Assembly (NCBI GenBank): GCA_963695195.1
Contig: CAVOGE010000007.1
Span: 992,001 to 1,056,000 of the forward strand
DNA from: CF-167 sp963695195
Lineage (GTDB): Bacteria; Chloroflexota; Limnocylindria; QHBO01
DNA: 64,000 nt
Direction of reading: 5' to 3'
Positions 9,689-21,487 of this stretch are shown here, one piece after another (position 1 is the stretch's first letter; each line of letters starts with the position of its first letter). The translations under genes were made by a program, and so were the position numbers. The notes beneath the pieces are model-generated. The model was not told where the DNA came from, did not search any database, and saw nothing but the letters and a program-made list of their open reading frames with translations.

Positions 9689-12600
9689 CGACACCGGCCA
9701 TCTGTCCTTCGTGTGGCGCCACGAACCTGCCCGGTTCGCGGTTCTGCTCGACCTGTGCCGCGCCGATGGAACCCGCAGCGCCAGTCGTCGAGACGCGCAA
9801 GACGGTCACCGTCCTGTTCTGCGACGCGACATCGTCCACCGCGCTTGGGGAGCGGATCGATCCCGAGTCACTGCGAGGGCTGATGACCCGCTACTTCGAC
9901 GTGATGCGCGAGGTGATCGAGTATCACGGTGGCGTGGTGGAGAAGTTCATCGGCGACGCGGTGATGGCCGTCTTCGGCGTCCCGGTGGTGCACGAGGACG
10001 ACGCACTGCGCGCCTGCCGCGCCGGGGTGGAGATCCGCAGCCGGCTGGCCGGACTCGAGGCTGAGATCCAGGCCGAGCGCGGTGCCACGGTCGAGTGGCG
10101 GATGGGGATCAACACCGGCGAGGTGGTGGCGGGAGATGGCGTGTCCGGACAGCGCATGGTGACCGGCGACGCGGTGAACGTGGCGGCACGCCTGGAGGCG
10201 GCGGCCGCACCAGGAGAGATCCTGCTGGGCGCCGACACCTACGCCCTTGTGCGCTCGGCGGTGCTGACCGAGGTCATGGAGCCCCTCTCGCTGAAGGGGA
10301 AGGCCGAGCCGGTTTCCGCGTGGCGCCTCACCGGCGTGTCGGACACGGTGGGGAGACACGCCCGGCCGTCGGACGCCCCGCTGGTCGGACGACGCCGGCC
10401 GCTGCGCCTGATGGACGACGCGTTCCACGACGCGGTCGAGGAGCGGATCTGCCACCTGTTCACCGTCCTGGGGGCCGCCGGAGTCGGCAAGTCGCGGCTG
10501 GTCGACGAGTTCATCGGCTCGCTCGGCGAGCAGGCCCAGGTCGCCTCCGGCCGATGCCTGGCCTACGGGCACGGCCTCACCTACTGGCCAGTCATCGAGG
10601 CGATCCGCGACGGCATCGGCATCGCGGAGGACGAGGTCCCCGACGTGGCGGTCGCGCGCCTTCGCGAGGTGCTGGCCAACGAGCCGGAGGCCGATCGGGT
10701 GGCGTCCATCATCGGCGCCCTGCTGGGCATTGCCGAGAGTCCGCCGGCGCCTGACGAGATGTTCTGGGCGATCCGCAAGACCTTCGAGGCGCTCGCTCGG
10801 CAACGGCCGCTGATCCTGGTGCTCGACGACATCCATTGGGGCGAGCCGACCTTCCTGGACCTCGTCGAGCACATCGCTGACTGGACCCGCGACGCACCCA
10901 TCCTGCTGATCGCCATGGCCCGCCCCGAGCTGCTCGAGAAGCGCCCGACGTGGAGCGGCGGCAAGCGCTGGGTGACGACCATGCAGCTCGAGCCGCTGTC
11001 GGAGGTGGAGAGCGAAGAGCTGGTCGCCAGTCTGTTGGGCCGCGCCGACCTCCCCGCTGAGTTCCGGAGCCCACATCAGCCATGCCGCGGAGGGGAATCC
11101 GCTGTTCGTCGAGGAACTCCTCGGCAAGCTGATCGACGACGGCTTCCTGGTGCAATCGGGCGACGCGTGGGCATCGCACGGGGACCTGGGCCAGCTCGCC
11201 CTGCCGCCCACCATCCAGGCACTGCTGGCTGCCCGGCTGGACGGACTCGGGAACGAGGAGCGCACTGTGATCGAACGGGCCGCCGTCGAGGGCAAGGTGT
11301 TCCACCGCGGAGCGGTCACCGAGCTGGCACCGGAGCCGATGCGGTCGCAGGTTCGCGAACGACTGGCCAGCCTGATGCGGATGGAGCTGCTGCGGCCCGA
11401 TCAGGCCTCGTTCGTGGGCGAGGAGGCGTATCGCTTCAGGCACCTGCTGATCCGTGACGCGGCGTACCAGGCGCTGGCCAAGCAGACGCGCTCCGAGCTG
11501 CACGAGCGGTTCGCGGCCTGGCTCGAGCGGGTGGCGGTCGACCGGCGACTCGAGTACGACGAGATCGTCGCGTACCACCTCGAGCAGGCTTACCGCTACC
11601 GAGCCGAACTCGGTCCACCCGACGCGCATGCGCTTGAGCTGGCGCTGCGGGCCGGCACCCTGCTCGCCGACGCCGGCGAACGGGCCGACGCCCGTGCCGA
11701 TATCGCTGCTACCGTCGACCTGCTGAGACGTGCCATCGAACTGCTGCCGCCAGAGCTCCCACGAAGACGACGGCTGCTCAGCATTCTCGGCATGCGGACC
11801 TACGAGGCTGGCGGTGGGCCGGACGCCGAGCGGATCCTGACCGAAGCCATCACCGAGGCGGATCGCGTCGGCGACGAGGGAGCGAGCGCGCGTGCCGCGC
11901 TCATCCTGGCTGTAGTGCGCTCATCAACGCGATCGACCGAGATGTCGGAAACGCTCAGCGAAACGGAACGGCTGGCCGCCATCCTCGAACGGGTCGGCGA
12001 CGAGGCCGGCGCGCGCCTGGCGCGGGCGTGGGCCCTGTTCACCCTGTTTGCCATGGGCCGGGCGGATGAGGCGGTGCAGCGAGGCCGAGCCATGGTCCAG
12101 CTCGGCGACGGCGATGAGCTCTGGCAGCGCGAGGGTCTGCAGGCGATTGGCGCGTCACTGGTCTACGGTCCGGAACCGGTCGAGCAGGCGATCGCATGGA
12201 TCGGGGCCTCCATCGACCGCGCGGAGGGGGCGAGGTGGGCAGACCACGCCTTCGCTGGCATCGGTCGTCTGCGGGTCATCCAGGGGCGGTTCCCAGAGGC
12301 CCGCGAGCTGATTGCCCGGGCTCGCGCCTCGGCCGAGGATGTCGGTAATCGACACCTGCTGGCATCGGCCATCGGTGCCCTGGGCCATGTCGAGCGCACG
12401 GCCGGAAACGATGCCGAGGCAGCTCGGCTGTTTCGCGAATCATACGATGCCATGACGGCGACTGGAGACAGGGCATTTGCATCGACGATCGCGGGTGCCC
12501 TGAGTGAAGTGCTGCTCGACCTGGACGAAGACGGTGAGGCGTGGCAATTCGGAACAATCGCCCGTGACACCTCGTCGACCGATGACGTGGTGTCACAGGC

Positions 12601-12877
12601 CGGCGGCCGAGCGGTCCAGGCGCGGGTCCTGTCACGACGCGGCGACCACGACGCGGCCGAGGCGCTGGCGCGCGAGGCGGTCGAGATCATGGCGCGGACG
12701 GACTATCTCATTCACCACGGTGAGGTTCTCGTCCACCTGGCCCACGTGCTCCGGCAGGCCGGGAAGTCAGACGAGGCGCTGGCCGCGGCTCGCGAGGCCA
12801 CCGCGCTCTACGAGCGGAAAGGCGCCACCTTCCTCGTGGACCAGACGGAGCGGCTGATCGAGGAGTGGACCGGCTGA
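9685..12877 (+). CDS. Class III adenylate/guanylate cyclase - AAA ATPase - TPR regulator (single-base frameshift)
   Basis: A zinc-ribbon (CPSCGATNLPGSRFCSTCA) is followed by a class III cyclase domain (about residues 35-215). Its two metal aspartates are in V-T-V-L-F-C-D-A-T and K-F-I-G-D-A-V-M-A-V-F-G. An ORC/AAA-type ATPase follows, with Walker A G-A-A-G-V-G-K-S-R and Walker B L-I-L-V-L-D-D-I-H-W, then a long TPR-like helical C terminus. The reading frame breaks at the CCC run 11070-11072. Dropping one C gives an uninterrupted 1063-residue protein through ...R-S-H-I-S-H-A-A-E-G-N-P-L-F-V-E-E, the motif expected there. The GTG start overlaps the gltX stop (GTGA). Such proteins are usually signal-responsive regulators; the ligand is unknown. 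Confidence 0.85.
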
Positions 12878-12893
12878 CGGACGAGCCTGCGGG

Positions 12894-13922
12894 CTAGCTG
12901 CCGGGAATCAACACGATCCGGCCCGCGACGCGGCCCTCGGCGAGCCGGTCGTGCGCTTCCGAAGCGGCGGCGAGCGGCATCCGCTCCACGGTCCATCGGA
13001 TCCGGCCCCGCTTCGCCAGCCGCACCACCTCGCGCAGGTCGGCCATCGAGCCCCACGCGGTGGTCTGCAGGCTCGCCTCCACCGGGACGCGGTCAAAGCC
13101 GAACTCGAAGCGGCCGCCCGCCTCGCCGACGAGCGAGACGAGGCCGCCCGGTGCCACGTTGCGCACCGCGTAGTCGATCGTCTGGTCATTGCCGACGAAG
13201 TCAAAGACCACGTCGGCTGGCCCTCCGAGCCCCAGTTCCACCAGCTCCTCGTCGCCATCCAGGATGCCAAGGTCAGCCCCGAGCTGCTCGGCGAGGATCA
13301 GCTTGTCCGGACTCAGCTCGCGGACCGCTATCGTGAGCTCGGGCAGCCGGCGCAGGTACTGGAGCGCGAACTGGCCGAGCCCGCCGAGACCGATCAGCAG
13401 CACCCGCGACCCCGGCTGCAGCCAGACGGTGGCGCGCTGGACCGCACGCCAGGGCGTGACGCCGGCGTCCGCGAGCGGGGCCGCCTCGACCGGGTCAAGC
13501 TCACCAAGTGCCACCAGGTGGCGAGCGTGCGGGACGAGCAGATACTCGGCGTAGCCGCCGTCGGCCTGGAAGCCCGGTGAGCGGGAGCGATCGCAGCGTT
13601 GCTCCTCCCCGGCGGCGCACTGTCCACATGCACCGCATCCCCATCCGCCGAAGACGAGCACCGGGTCGTCGGTGTGCAGGCGCGCGCGGCGCAGTTCCGC
13701 CGTGGCGTCCGGTCCGCTGGCTTCGATCCACCCGGCGATCTCGTGGCCCAGGGTGACGGGGCGCTCGACGCGAATCCGCGAGGTCCTCGCGATGTGCAGA
13801 TCGGTGTGGCACACGCCACAGCCTGCGACGCGGACGCGGATCTCGGATCCGGTCGGCTCAGGGACGGGGACCTCCTCGATGCGCAGAGGCTCCCCAGCGG
13901 CGTGACTGCGAACCGCGAGCAT
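12894..13922 (-). CDS. Zinc-dependent alcohol dehydrogenase (MDR superfamily)
   Basis: A 342-residue medium-chain dehydrogenase that oxidises an alcohol with NAD(P). The catalytic zinc ligands are in GCGVCHTDLH and L-G-H-E-I-A-G. The structural zinc cysteines are in G-C-G-A-C-G-Q-C-A-A-G-E-E-Q-R-C. The nucleotide-binding loop is L-I-G-L-G-G-L-G-Q-F-A. Substrate preference cannot be read from sequence. The start ATG at 13922 yields the family N terminus (M-L-A-V-R-S); a longer open frame exists but runs into the peroxiredoxin-like gene. It lies 5 bases after that gene on the same strand. Confidence 0.9.
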   Translation of the reverse strand: MLAVRSHAAGEPLRIEEVPVPEPTGSEIRVRVAGCGVCHTDLHIARTSRIRVERPVTLGHEIAGWIEASGPDATAELRRARLHTDDPVLVFGGWGCGACGQCAAGEEQRCDRSRSPGFQADGGYAEYLLVPHARHLVALGELDPVEAAPLADAGVTPWRAVQRATVWLQPGSRVLLIGLGGLGQFALQYLRRLPELTIAVRELSPDKLILAEQLGADLGILDGDEELVELGLGGPADVVFDFVGNDQTIDYAVRNVAPGGLVSLVGEAGGRFEFGFDRVPVEASLQTTAWGSMADLREVVRLAKRGRIRWTVERMPLAAASEAHDRLAEGRVAGRIVLIPGS

Positions 13923-13927
13923 CGGTC

Positions 13928-14425
13928 TTACGCCGGCGGGTGGATCGCCTCGAGCAGGCGGGCCACCAGCCCCCGTGGCTCGACCCGCTCGACGATGTCC
14001 AGGATGGTCCCGTCGGCACCCACCGCGAAGGCGATCGGCTCGGCGTTGACGTTGCCGGCCTGGTTGGTGGTGGGAATGCCGAGCAGCTCGACCGCGGAGC
14101 GCCGCTCGTCGCAGAAGAGCGGGTAGGGAAGCTCCAGCTCGGCGATGTAGGCCGTCTGCTGCGCCACGGAATCGGTCGTCACGCCCACCACGGCCACGCC
14201 GGCGGCGCCGAGCCGCGGGCACGCCTCCTTGAAGGCCAGTGCGATCGCGTCACCGCGCTCCCGCGCCTCGCCCTTGAGCGAGGGGCCGGCGAAGAAGAGG
14301 AACATCGACGGCTGCCGGCCGACGTAGGAGCGCAGGTTCATCAGGTAGCCATCGCTGGCGCGCAGCCCGACCGACGGCATCTGGTCGCCCTCGCGGACCT
14401 TGAGGCCCGCCGTGGTGGAGGTCAT
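13928..14425 (-). CDS. Peroxiredoxin-like (AhpC/TSA fold) protein lacking the peroxidatic cysteine
   Basis: The 165 residues show the thioredoxin-like fold of Bcp/AhpC proteins: G-D-Q-M-P-S-V-G-L-R, a central strand M-F-L-F-F-A-G-P-S-L, V-A-V-V-G-V-T-T-D-S, and Y-P-L-F-C-D-E with a later A-F-A-V-G-A-D-G-T-I. Where peroxiredoxins carry T-P-x-C directly after the first strand, this protein reads A-G-P-S-L-K-G-E-A, with no cysteine. The remaining cysteines, in E-A-C-P-R-L and L-F-C-D-E, are not at the catalytic site. It is therefore probably not a standard peroxidase. Its start overlaps the mutY stop by four bases (ATGA). Confidence 0.75.
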   Translation of the reverse strand: MTSTTAGLKVREGDQMPSVGLRASDGYLMNLRSYVGRQPSMFLFFAGPSLKGEARERGDAIALAFKEACPRLGAAGVAVVGVTTDSVAQQTAYIAELELPYPLFCDERRSAVELLGIPTTNQAGNVNAEPIAFAVGADGTILDIVERVEPRGLVARLLEAIHPPA

Positions 14426-15318
14426 GGACCGATTGTAGCGGCCGGCTCCGGCCGTCCGCCGAGGAGCAGCTTTCGCCCGGACCGATGGACGAGCCCGTCG
14501 CGCTCCAGCCCGGCCACGATCCGCGGATACGCCCCGCGGCCGATCATGCCCTGGGCAGCAGCGCCGGTGAGCGCGTGTCCTGGCGCGGCCGTCAGCGCGC
14601 GCAAGAGCGCGCCCCGCAGCTCGCGATCCGAGCCAGCGAAGGCCGGCTGGCGCGGGACGGGAACGGCGGCGGCGACGCCCCGCGATGGGCAGCCCTCCGA
14701 GATCGAACAGGCGTCGCAGCGGGCGGTCCGGGCGCAGACGCCGGCGCCGAACTCCATGGTCGCGTGGGTCCAGGCCGCGGCGTCGCCCCGATCGCCGGCC
14801 AGGGCCAGCGCATCGGCCAGCCGCTGGAGATCCCGAGGCCGCGCGGTCGGTTCGAGGCCAAAGCGGCGGATGAGCCACCGACGAACATTCGTGTCGACCA
14901 CACCGATCGGCTGTGCGAAGGCGAGGCTGGCGACGGCACGCGCGGTGTACCGACCGACGCCCGGAAGCCGTTCGAGTCCCGCGACGTCGCGTGGCCACCC
15001 GTCAGCGGTGACCGCCGCCGCGGCGCGCCGCAGGGCCAGCGCGCGTCGGTTGTAGCCGAGCCCCGACCACGCGGTGAGCACGTCAGCCTCGCTCGCATCG
15101 GCCAGGGCGCGAGCCGACGGGTATCGGTCCATGAAGGTCGGGAACCGCTCCGCAACCCGCGACGCCTGGGTCTGCTGGAGCATCACCTCGCTGACCAGCA
15201 CCGCGTACGGGTCGGTCGTGCGGCGCCACGGGAAGTCGCGGTGATCGATGGCATACCAGGCCAGGAGTGCCGCTCGCACGTGCGCCAGCGCGGGCGCCTC
15301 GGTCAGTCGGTTGGCCAC
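14422..15318 (-). CDS. mutY: A/G-specific adenine DNA glycosylase
   Basis: MutY removes adenine mispaired with 8-oxoguanine. The roughly 298-residue protein shows the N-terminal motif DPYAVLVSEVMLQQTQASRV, the helix-hairpin-helix L-P-G-V-G-R-Y-T-A-R-A-V near residue 112, and the catalytic aspartate in I-G-V-V-D-T-N-V-R-R. It also has the iron-sulfur cluster cysteines C-x6-C-x2-C-x5-C (CARTARCDACSISEGC). The NUDIX-like 8-oxoG recognition domain of long MutY is absent; a short helical tail replaces it, as in some actinobacterial homologues. I start at the GTG at 15318; a TTG six codons upstream is also possible. It is coupled to the peroxiredoxin-like gene, a plausible oxidative-damage pairing. 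Confidence 0.9.
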   Translation of the reverse strand: MANRLTEAPALAHVRAALLAWYAIDHRDFPWRRTTDPYAVLVSEVMLQQTQASRVAERFPTFMDRYPSARALADASEADVLTAWSGLGYNRRALALRRAAAAVTADGWPRDVAGLERLPGVGRYTARAVASLAFAQPIGVVDTNVRRWLIRRFGLEPTARPRDLQRLADALALAGDRGDAAAWTHATMEFGAGVCARTARCDACSISEGCPSRGVAAAVPVPRQPAFAGSDRELRGALLRALTAAPGHALTGAAAQGMIGRGAYPRIVAGLERDGLVHRSGRKLLLGGRPEPAATIGP

Positions 15319-15391
15319 CCCGGCAGGGTAGCGCAACTGTTCAGATGACTTGAACTCTGAATCGGGGCGGCTGCGCTACCGTAGGTGCCCG

Positions 15392-16117
15392 ATGCGCTAC
15401 CGACTGCTCTGCCTCGATGCCGGCTTTACCCTGCTCGCCCCACGGCGAACGCTGGGGGACGCGCTGCGTGGCGTGCTGGCGGAGCATGGCCACCGGGTCA
15501 CGCAGGGGCAAGTACACCGCGCCTGGGAGACCGCCGACCGCTGGTTCTGGAGCGAGTACCACCGTCCCGGCAACCAGATCTGGGGTGATGACGCACGGAT
15601 CGACGAGGTCTGGCGCCAGTACCACGGGTTGATGCTGGGCGAGCTTGGTCTGAGCGACCTGCGCGAGCGCCTTATCGACCTGATCCTCGCCGCGCAGTAC
15701 GCTCCCGATTCCTGGGAGCTGTACCCCGACGTGTTGCCCACGCTCGGTGCACTGCGCGAGCAGTACGGCGACCGACTGCGGATGGGGATCGTCTCGGACT
15801 GGGGCTCGAACCTGCGCCCGATCATCACCGCGGTCGGACTGGATCCGTACCTAGACTTCGTGCTTGCGTCGGGCGCGGTGGGACTCGCGAAGCCCGATCC
15901 CGCCTTCTACGCTCTGGCGACAGCTACTGTTGGCGTTGAGCCCAACGACGCCGTGATGGTGGGCGACTCGCACTGGGGCGATGTGGAGGGAGCCAGATCG
16001 TCTGGCATGGAGGGTGTCCTGCTGCTGCGTCCCGAGTGGCGTTCCCGCCGCGATCCGGCACCGGAAGGGACCACCGTCATCGCCTCGCTGGCCGAGCTGC
16101 CAGGGCTGCTCGCCTAG
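15392..16117 (+). CDS. HAD-superfamily hydrolase
   Basis: A 241-residue phosphohydrolase of the HAD-IA type. Motif I is L-C-L-D-A-G-F-T-L, in which the second aspartate of the usual DxD is replaced by glycine. Motif II is I-V-S-D-W-G-S-N. The motif III lysine is in G-L-A-K-P-D-P-A-F, and motif IV is V-M-V-G-D-S-H-W-G-D. A helical cap lies between residues 20 and 100. Substrate is unknown. I start at the ATG at 15392, directly before the conserved first strand, not at an ATG 14 codons upstream. Its TAG overlaps the convergent EamA gene's TAG within the four bases CTAG. Confidence 0.85.
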   Translation: MRYRLLCLDAGFTLLAPRRTLGDALRGVLAEHGHRVTQGQVHRAWETADRWFWSEYHRPGNQIWGDDARIDEVWRQYHGLMLGELGLSDLRERLIDLILAAQYAPDSWELYPDVLPTLGALREQYGDRLRMGIVSDWGSNLRPIITAVGLDPYLDFVLASGAVGLAKPDPAFYALATATVGVEPNDAVMVGDSHWGDVEGARSSGMEGVLLLRPEWRSRRDPAPEGTTVIASLAELPGLLA

Positions 16118-17096
16118 GTCTGCCCACTTGGGGCATTGGAGACCACCGCCTCGTGCTCTGCCACCGCTCCGCGCGAACGCAGCTGGAGAAGCACGCCCGC
16201 AGCCACAATCAGCACGCCGCCGGCGATCTGGAGCGCCGCCGGCAGCTCGTTGAAGAGCAGCGCAGCCAGGCTGACGCCCACCACCGGCTCGAGCGTGGAG
16301 AGGATCGTCGCTCGTGGCGCGCCGAGCAGCCGGATGCCCGCGATGAAGCTGACCGTCGGTACCGCGGCTCCGAAGATGCCCGCCAGCAGCACCGGCCAGA
16401 GCGCGGCCGATTCGCTGAGCGGGTGGGCGACCGCGGCCAGCTGACCCGTCACCACGGCCACGGCCAGGTAGATGCCGGCCGCTCCGGTCATCGTCACGGC
16501 CGCCGCCTGTGGCCCCGGGATCGCCGAGAAACCGTACCGGGCGGCGAGCGCATAGAAGGTCTGGGCCAGCGCACCGACAAATGCGAGGCCAATGCCGAGA
16601 AGGTCGAGCGAGCCGAGTGCGCCACCACCGGCGACCACCAGGACGGCACCCGTCATCGAGATCGCCAGCGCAGCCCACCGCAGCCGGTCGAGCCGTTCCC
16701 CGAACCACACGGCGCTGATCAGGGCCACCAGGGCGGGATAGACGTAGAAGATCAGCAGACTGAGCGCGATACCGATCCGCACGAAGGCGATGAAGACCGC
16801 CAGGTTGAGGACCGCGTTGCTCACCGCGCCGCCGAGGGCAAAGCGGCGATCGCGCCGCGGCAGGTCGCGCCAGCGTACCGACGGCCCGTGGCCGGTGGCG
16901 CTGCGCAGCAGCAGGAAGCCGACCATGAGTGCAGCCCCCACCCCTGCGCGCCAGGTGACCATCGCCAGGCTGGTGACGCCCGCATCGTCGGCGAAGCGGG
17001 CGAGCGGGCCCAGGGTGCCGAATCCGGCGGCGGCCAGGATGATCAGGCCCGCCCCCAGCGCCTGCGGGGACGAGAGGATGCTGCCCCGGGGACCGG

Positions 17097-17100
<4 letters not shown>
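16114..17100 (-). CDS. EamA/DMT-superfamily transporter
   Basis: A 328-residue inner-membrane protein with about ten hydrophobic helices in two homologous EamA halves (roughly residues 15-150 and 160-300). The first half contains L-A-M-V-T-W-R-A-G-V-G-A and the second P-V-L-L-A-G-I-F-G-A-A-V-P-T and L-E-P-V-V-G-V-S-L-A-A-L. Members export small metabolites such as amino acids or nucleosides; the substrate here is unknown. The start overlaps the ABC-F stop by four bases (ATGA), so it belongs to the thrB - ABC-F - EamA minus-strand run. That position makes amino-acid efflux a reasonable but untested guess. Confidence 0.85.
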
Positions 17101-19108
<2,008 letters not shown>

Positions 19109-19112
<4 letters not shown>

Positions 19113-20047
19113 CGGTCCGTGCCCCCGACGCTGAGCCGGGCGCCGCTGGTGTCGAAGCGCAGCCGAGTGGCCATCCCCGGCACGCCGGTCGCGTTCCAGG
19201 CCTTCTCGACGGAATGGGCAGTCACTGGCGAGTCGCAGATCGCGATGACGCTCGGGCCGGCTCCGGAGAGCGCCGCCCCGGCCGCCCCGTGCTCATACGC
19301 CGCCGCGATGAGGTTCGCAGCGTGGGGGAAGAGCGGCAGCCGGTACGGCTGATGGAGACGGTCGTCCATGGCGACGCGCAGCAGGCTGGCGTCCGAGGTG
19401 ACGACCGCGGTAGCCAGCAGGGCCGCCCGGGCGGCCGCCGCCGCGGCGTCGTGGTGCGGGACGCTCGGCGGGAGTACCGAGCGCATCGACGCCGTGCGGC
19501 TGCTCGTCGCGGCCACAAAGGCGACCGGAATCCAGGCCTCCGGCACGCGGAAGCGGCGCAGCAGGGGCGGCTCCCCCATGCCCCGCTCGACCGCCAGCGT
19601 GATGCCGCCGTAGAGCGCCGCGGCGACGTTGTCCGGATGGCCCTCCAGCGTCGCGGCCAGGGTCAGCAGCTCGTCGGCGCTCGGCGAGTGGCGGCCCACT
19701 GCCGCGCCGACCAGCAGTCCCGCCACGATCGCCGCGCCGCTGCTGCCCAGGCCCCGGGCGGACGGGATCATGCTGCTCACCTCGATGCGCCACGAGCCTG
19801 CGCCACCGGCCGCCCCGTGGGCGGCGCGCAGTCCCTCGCGGAAGGCGCGGATGAGCAGGTTCTCCTCGGGGTCCGCATCGGGCCCGGGTGCCCCTTCGCC
19901 GTGCGCGTTGAGCACGATCCCCGGCTCGTCGCCCTCGAACAGCTCCGCGCGCAGCTTCAGGCTCAGGGCGGCAGCGAAACAGTCGAAGCCGCTCCCCAGG
20001 TTGGCGCTGCTGGCAGGCACCTCGACGGTGGCGATCGGGCTGGGCAT
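19109..20047 (-). CDS. thrB: Homoserine kinase
   Basis: ThrB phosphorylates homoserine, the step before threonine synthase. The 312-residue GHMP kinase starts with V-P-A-S-S-A-N-L-G-S-G-F-D-C-F, the conserved motif 1. It carries the ATP loop IPSARGLGSSGAAIVAGLL near residue 95, and E-G-H-P-D-N-V-A-A-A-L-Y-G-G near 137. The C-terminal motif is A-A-L-S-G-A-G-P-S-V-I-A. The length is typical. thrC lies 4.4 kb away on the same strand, so the pathway genes are near but not adjacent. It heads a coupled thrB - ABC-F - EamA series. Confidence 0.93.
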
Positions 20048-20349
20048 GGGAGACCGAGTATACGGACGCCCGGCGGCTTCACCTCGGCGTGGCGGAAGCA
20101 GCTCACCAGGTGGTTGTTGACTAGGCCGGCGGACCGTTCGGCTCGCGAGCTGAACCGATGCGTTGGTCAGCCCGTCGACCAGTCGGTTGCGCGGAGTTCG
20201 GATCTTGCCAGACGGGTGGCCTGGAATTCCGCCGTTTTCGTGGACGCCTCAAGAGCAGGCGGCGCCATGACCAGGATCTCGCCCATCTTCCTCGAGGGCA
20301 CGGATCCATTCCCGCAGACGGGTCGCCTCGGCAATCGGCTTGATGGGGA
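20048..20349. other. 302-base intergenic stretch upstream of thrB
   Basis: This stretch separates thrB from the plus-strand small ORF and secreted peptidase. Its first part holds a relic of a DNA glycosylase C terminus on the minus strand, entered separately. The remainder shows no gene I can defend and no clear promoter boxes. thrB and the small ORF are divergent, so promoters for both must lie here or close by. Confidence 0.4.
20074..20136 (-). pseudogene. Remnant of a DNA-3-methyladenine glycosylase (tag) C terminus
   Basis: Read on the minus strand, this piece encodes S-A-G-L-V-N-N-H-L-V-S-C-F-R-H-A-E-V, the characteristic end of Tag proteins (zinc-ligand C-F-R-H segment). It resembles the intact gene's end at 22726-22800 (S-A-G-L-V-N-D-H-T-T-D-C-F-R-H-A-E-L) in both DNA and protein but is not identical. 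No upstream part of the enzyme is present, and the frame runs on without a stop towards thrB. It is best explained as a leftover of a second, diverged tag copy. Confidence 0.6.
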
Positions 20350-20571
20350 GTGGTTAGAGCGGCCAGAGTTGCCGTGGACGGGAACTGCCCGGCCCAGTAC
20401 CCCGAGGATCAACTCACGATTAACGTCTATGTCCCGCGTGACAAATGGCACTTGACCACGAAACCAGTGAATGGCGAACCTAGGGTCGGGTGGTTTCGCG
20501 CGGAGAAAGCGGTCTTGGAGCAGTGTCCGGTTGAGTGCTGGCTGGTCGCCTGGACCGCGGGAGAGGAGTGA
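20350..20571 (+). CDS. Small hypothetical protein upstream of the secreted peptidase
   Basis: A GTG-initiated frame of 73 codons preceded by GGGGA. It ends three bases before the ATG of the C39-like peptidase, and the last codons (GGA GAG GAG) double as the ribosome-binding site of that gene. The product has no signal peptide; it contains I-N-V-Y-V-P-R-D-K-W-H-L-T-T and ends L-V-A-W-T-A-G-E-E. I recognise no family. Codon use looks less GC-biased than in thrB. It could be the 3' end of a longer broken gene, but an in-frame stop at 20341 closes it. Confidence 0.35.
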   Translation: MVRAARVAVDGNCPAQYPEDQLTINVYVPRDKWHLTTKPVNGEPRVGWFRAEKAVLEQCPVECWLVAWTAGEE

Positions 20572-20574
20572 CAG

Positions 20575-21487
20575 ATGGAGACCTCGAAACATCACCGACA
20601 CACGACACTGGCCATCGCTGGCGTGCTTGCATTCAGCCTCCTGTCTCCACAGTTTGCCATGGCTGGTCGACCCGGGGTCGGGGGAGTCGAAGGATCAACA
20701 GACCCGGGTCCCGCCACTGACTCCTGAGCAACAAGCGTCCCGAGACGTGAGACTCGCTCAGGTGCAAGCCCTCATCAACTACGACCTCGGCGGCGGGATT
20801 ACGCCCCAGGGTGTCTGCGAAGGAGGCGAGAACCCGCCGTGCCAACAGCTTCCTCCCAGCTCATACAGCCTTGCGACTCACGCGCGACATCAACATCGCT
20901 GGTTCTACTGCGGCGCCGCGGTCGTGCAGGTGGTGTCGAATTACACGCGGGGCTACACGTCCACGTCGACCTGCGGCGGTGACGGCTGTCCCGGAGGCAC
21001 CAATAGGTATGACCAGCACACGATCAGCAACAGCTGGACCAAGACCGATCTGCATGGTGAAACCTGGCTCGGCGATCTGGTCGCTGGCTTGAATGGCGCG
21101 AGCATCAAGCCAGCTGGCTACATCTACGCCCACTGGACGAACCCGTCGTGGTCCGAGTTCCACAATGCCATCAAGGTCGACACGTATACCTGGAGGATGC
21201 CACTGGCTGCCCGCGTGGACCCGAAGCACACTGGATCGAACTACTACCTCGCCAGCTGGGCCAGCGCGCCCGCCGGCGACTATGGTCACTACGTAACATT
21301 GCGGGGCTACTCGGGCTCGTCACAGTCGACAGCCTACGCGTACTACAACGACTCCTCGGGCGGCGTTGACGAGCACACGGGCGTCGCCGTCCTCGGAGCC
21401 ACCGGAGCCTTCTCCAACAAAAGCAACACGGTCTACCAGACCATGGTGAATAACACGACCGACGACAAGTACTACTTCATCTGGTGA
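20575..21487 (+). CDS. Secreted C39-like (papain-fold) cysteine peptidase, single-base frameshift
   Basis: The ATG at 20575 opens a signal peptide (basic M-E-T-S-K-H-H-R-H, hydrophobic L-A-I-A-G-V-L-A-F-S-L-L, A-M-A cleavage region). The frame breaks in the G-rich run 20674-20684. Dropping one G joins A-G-R-P-G-S-G-E-S-K-D directly to the downstream frame and gives 303 residues. The mature part has a catalytic-cysteine motif R-W-F-Y-C-G-A-A-V-V-Q like C39-family peptidases, a histidine in G-D-Y-G-H-Y-V-T-L-R-G-Y, and Y-Y-N-D-S-S-G at the third-residue position. The target is unknown. The next gene, a lipoprotein, starts inside its stop codon (GTGA), implying coupled expression. Confidence 0.7.
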
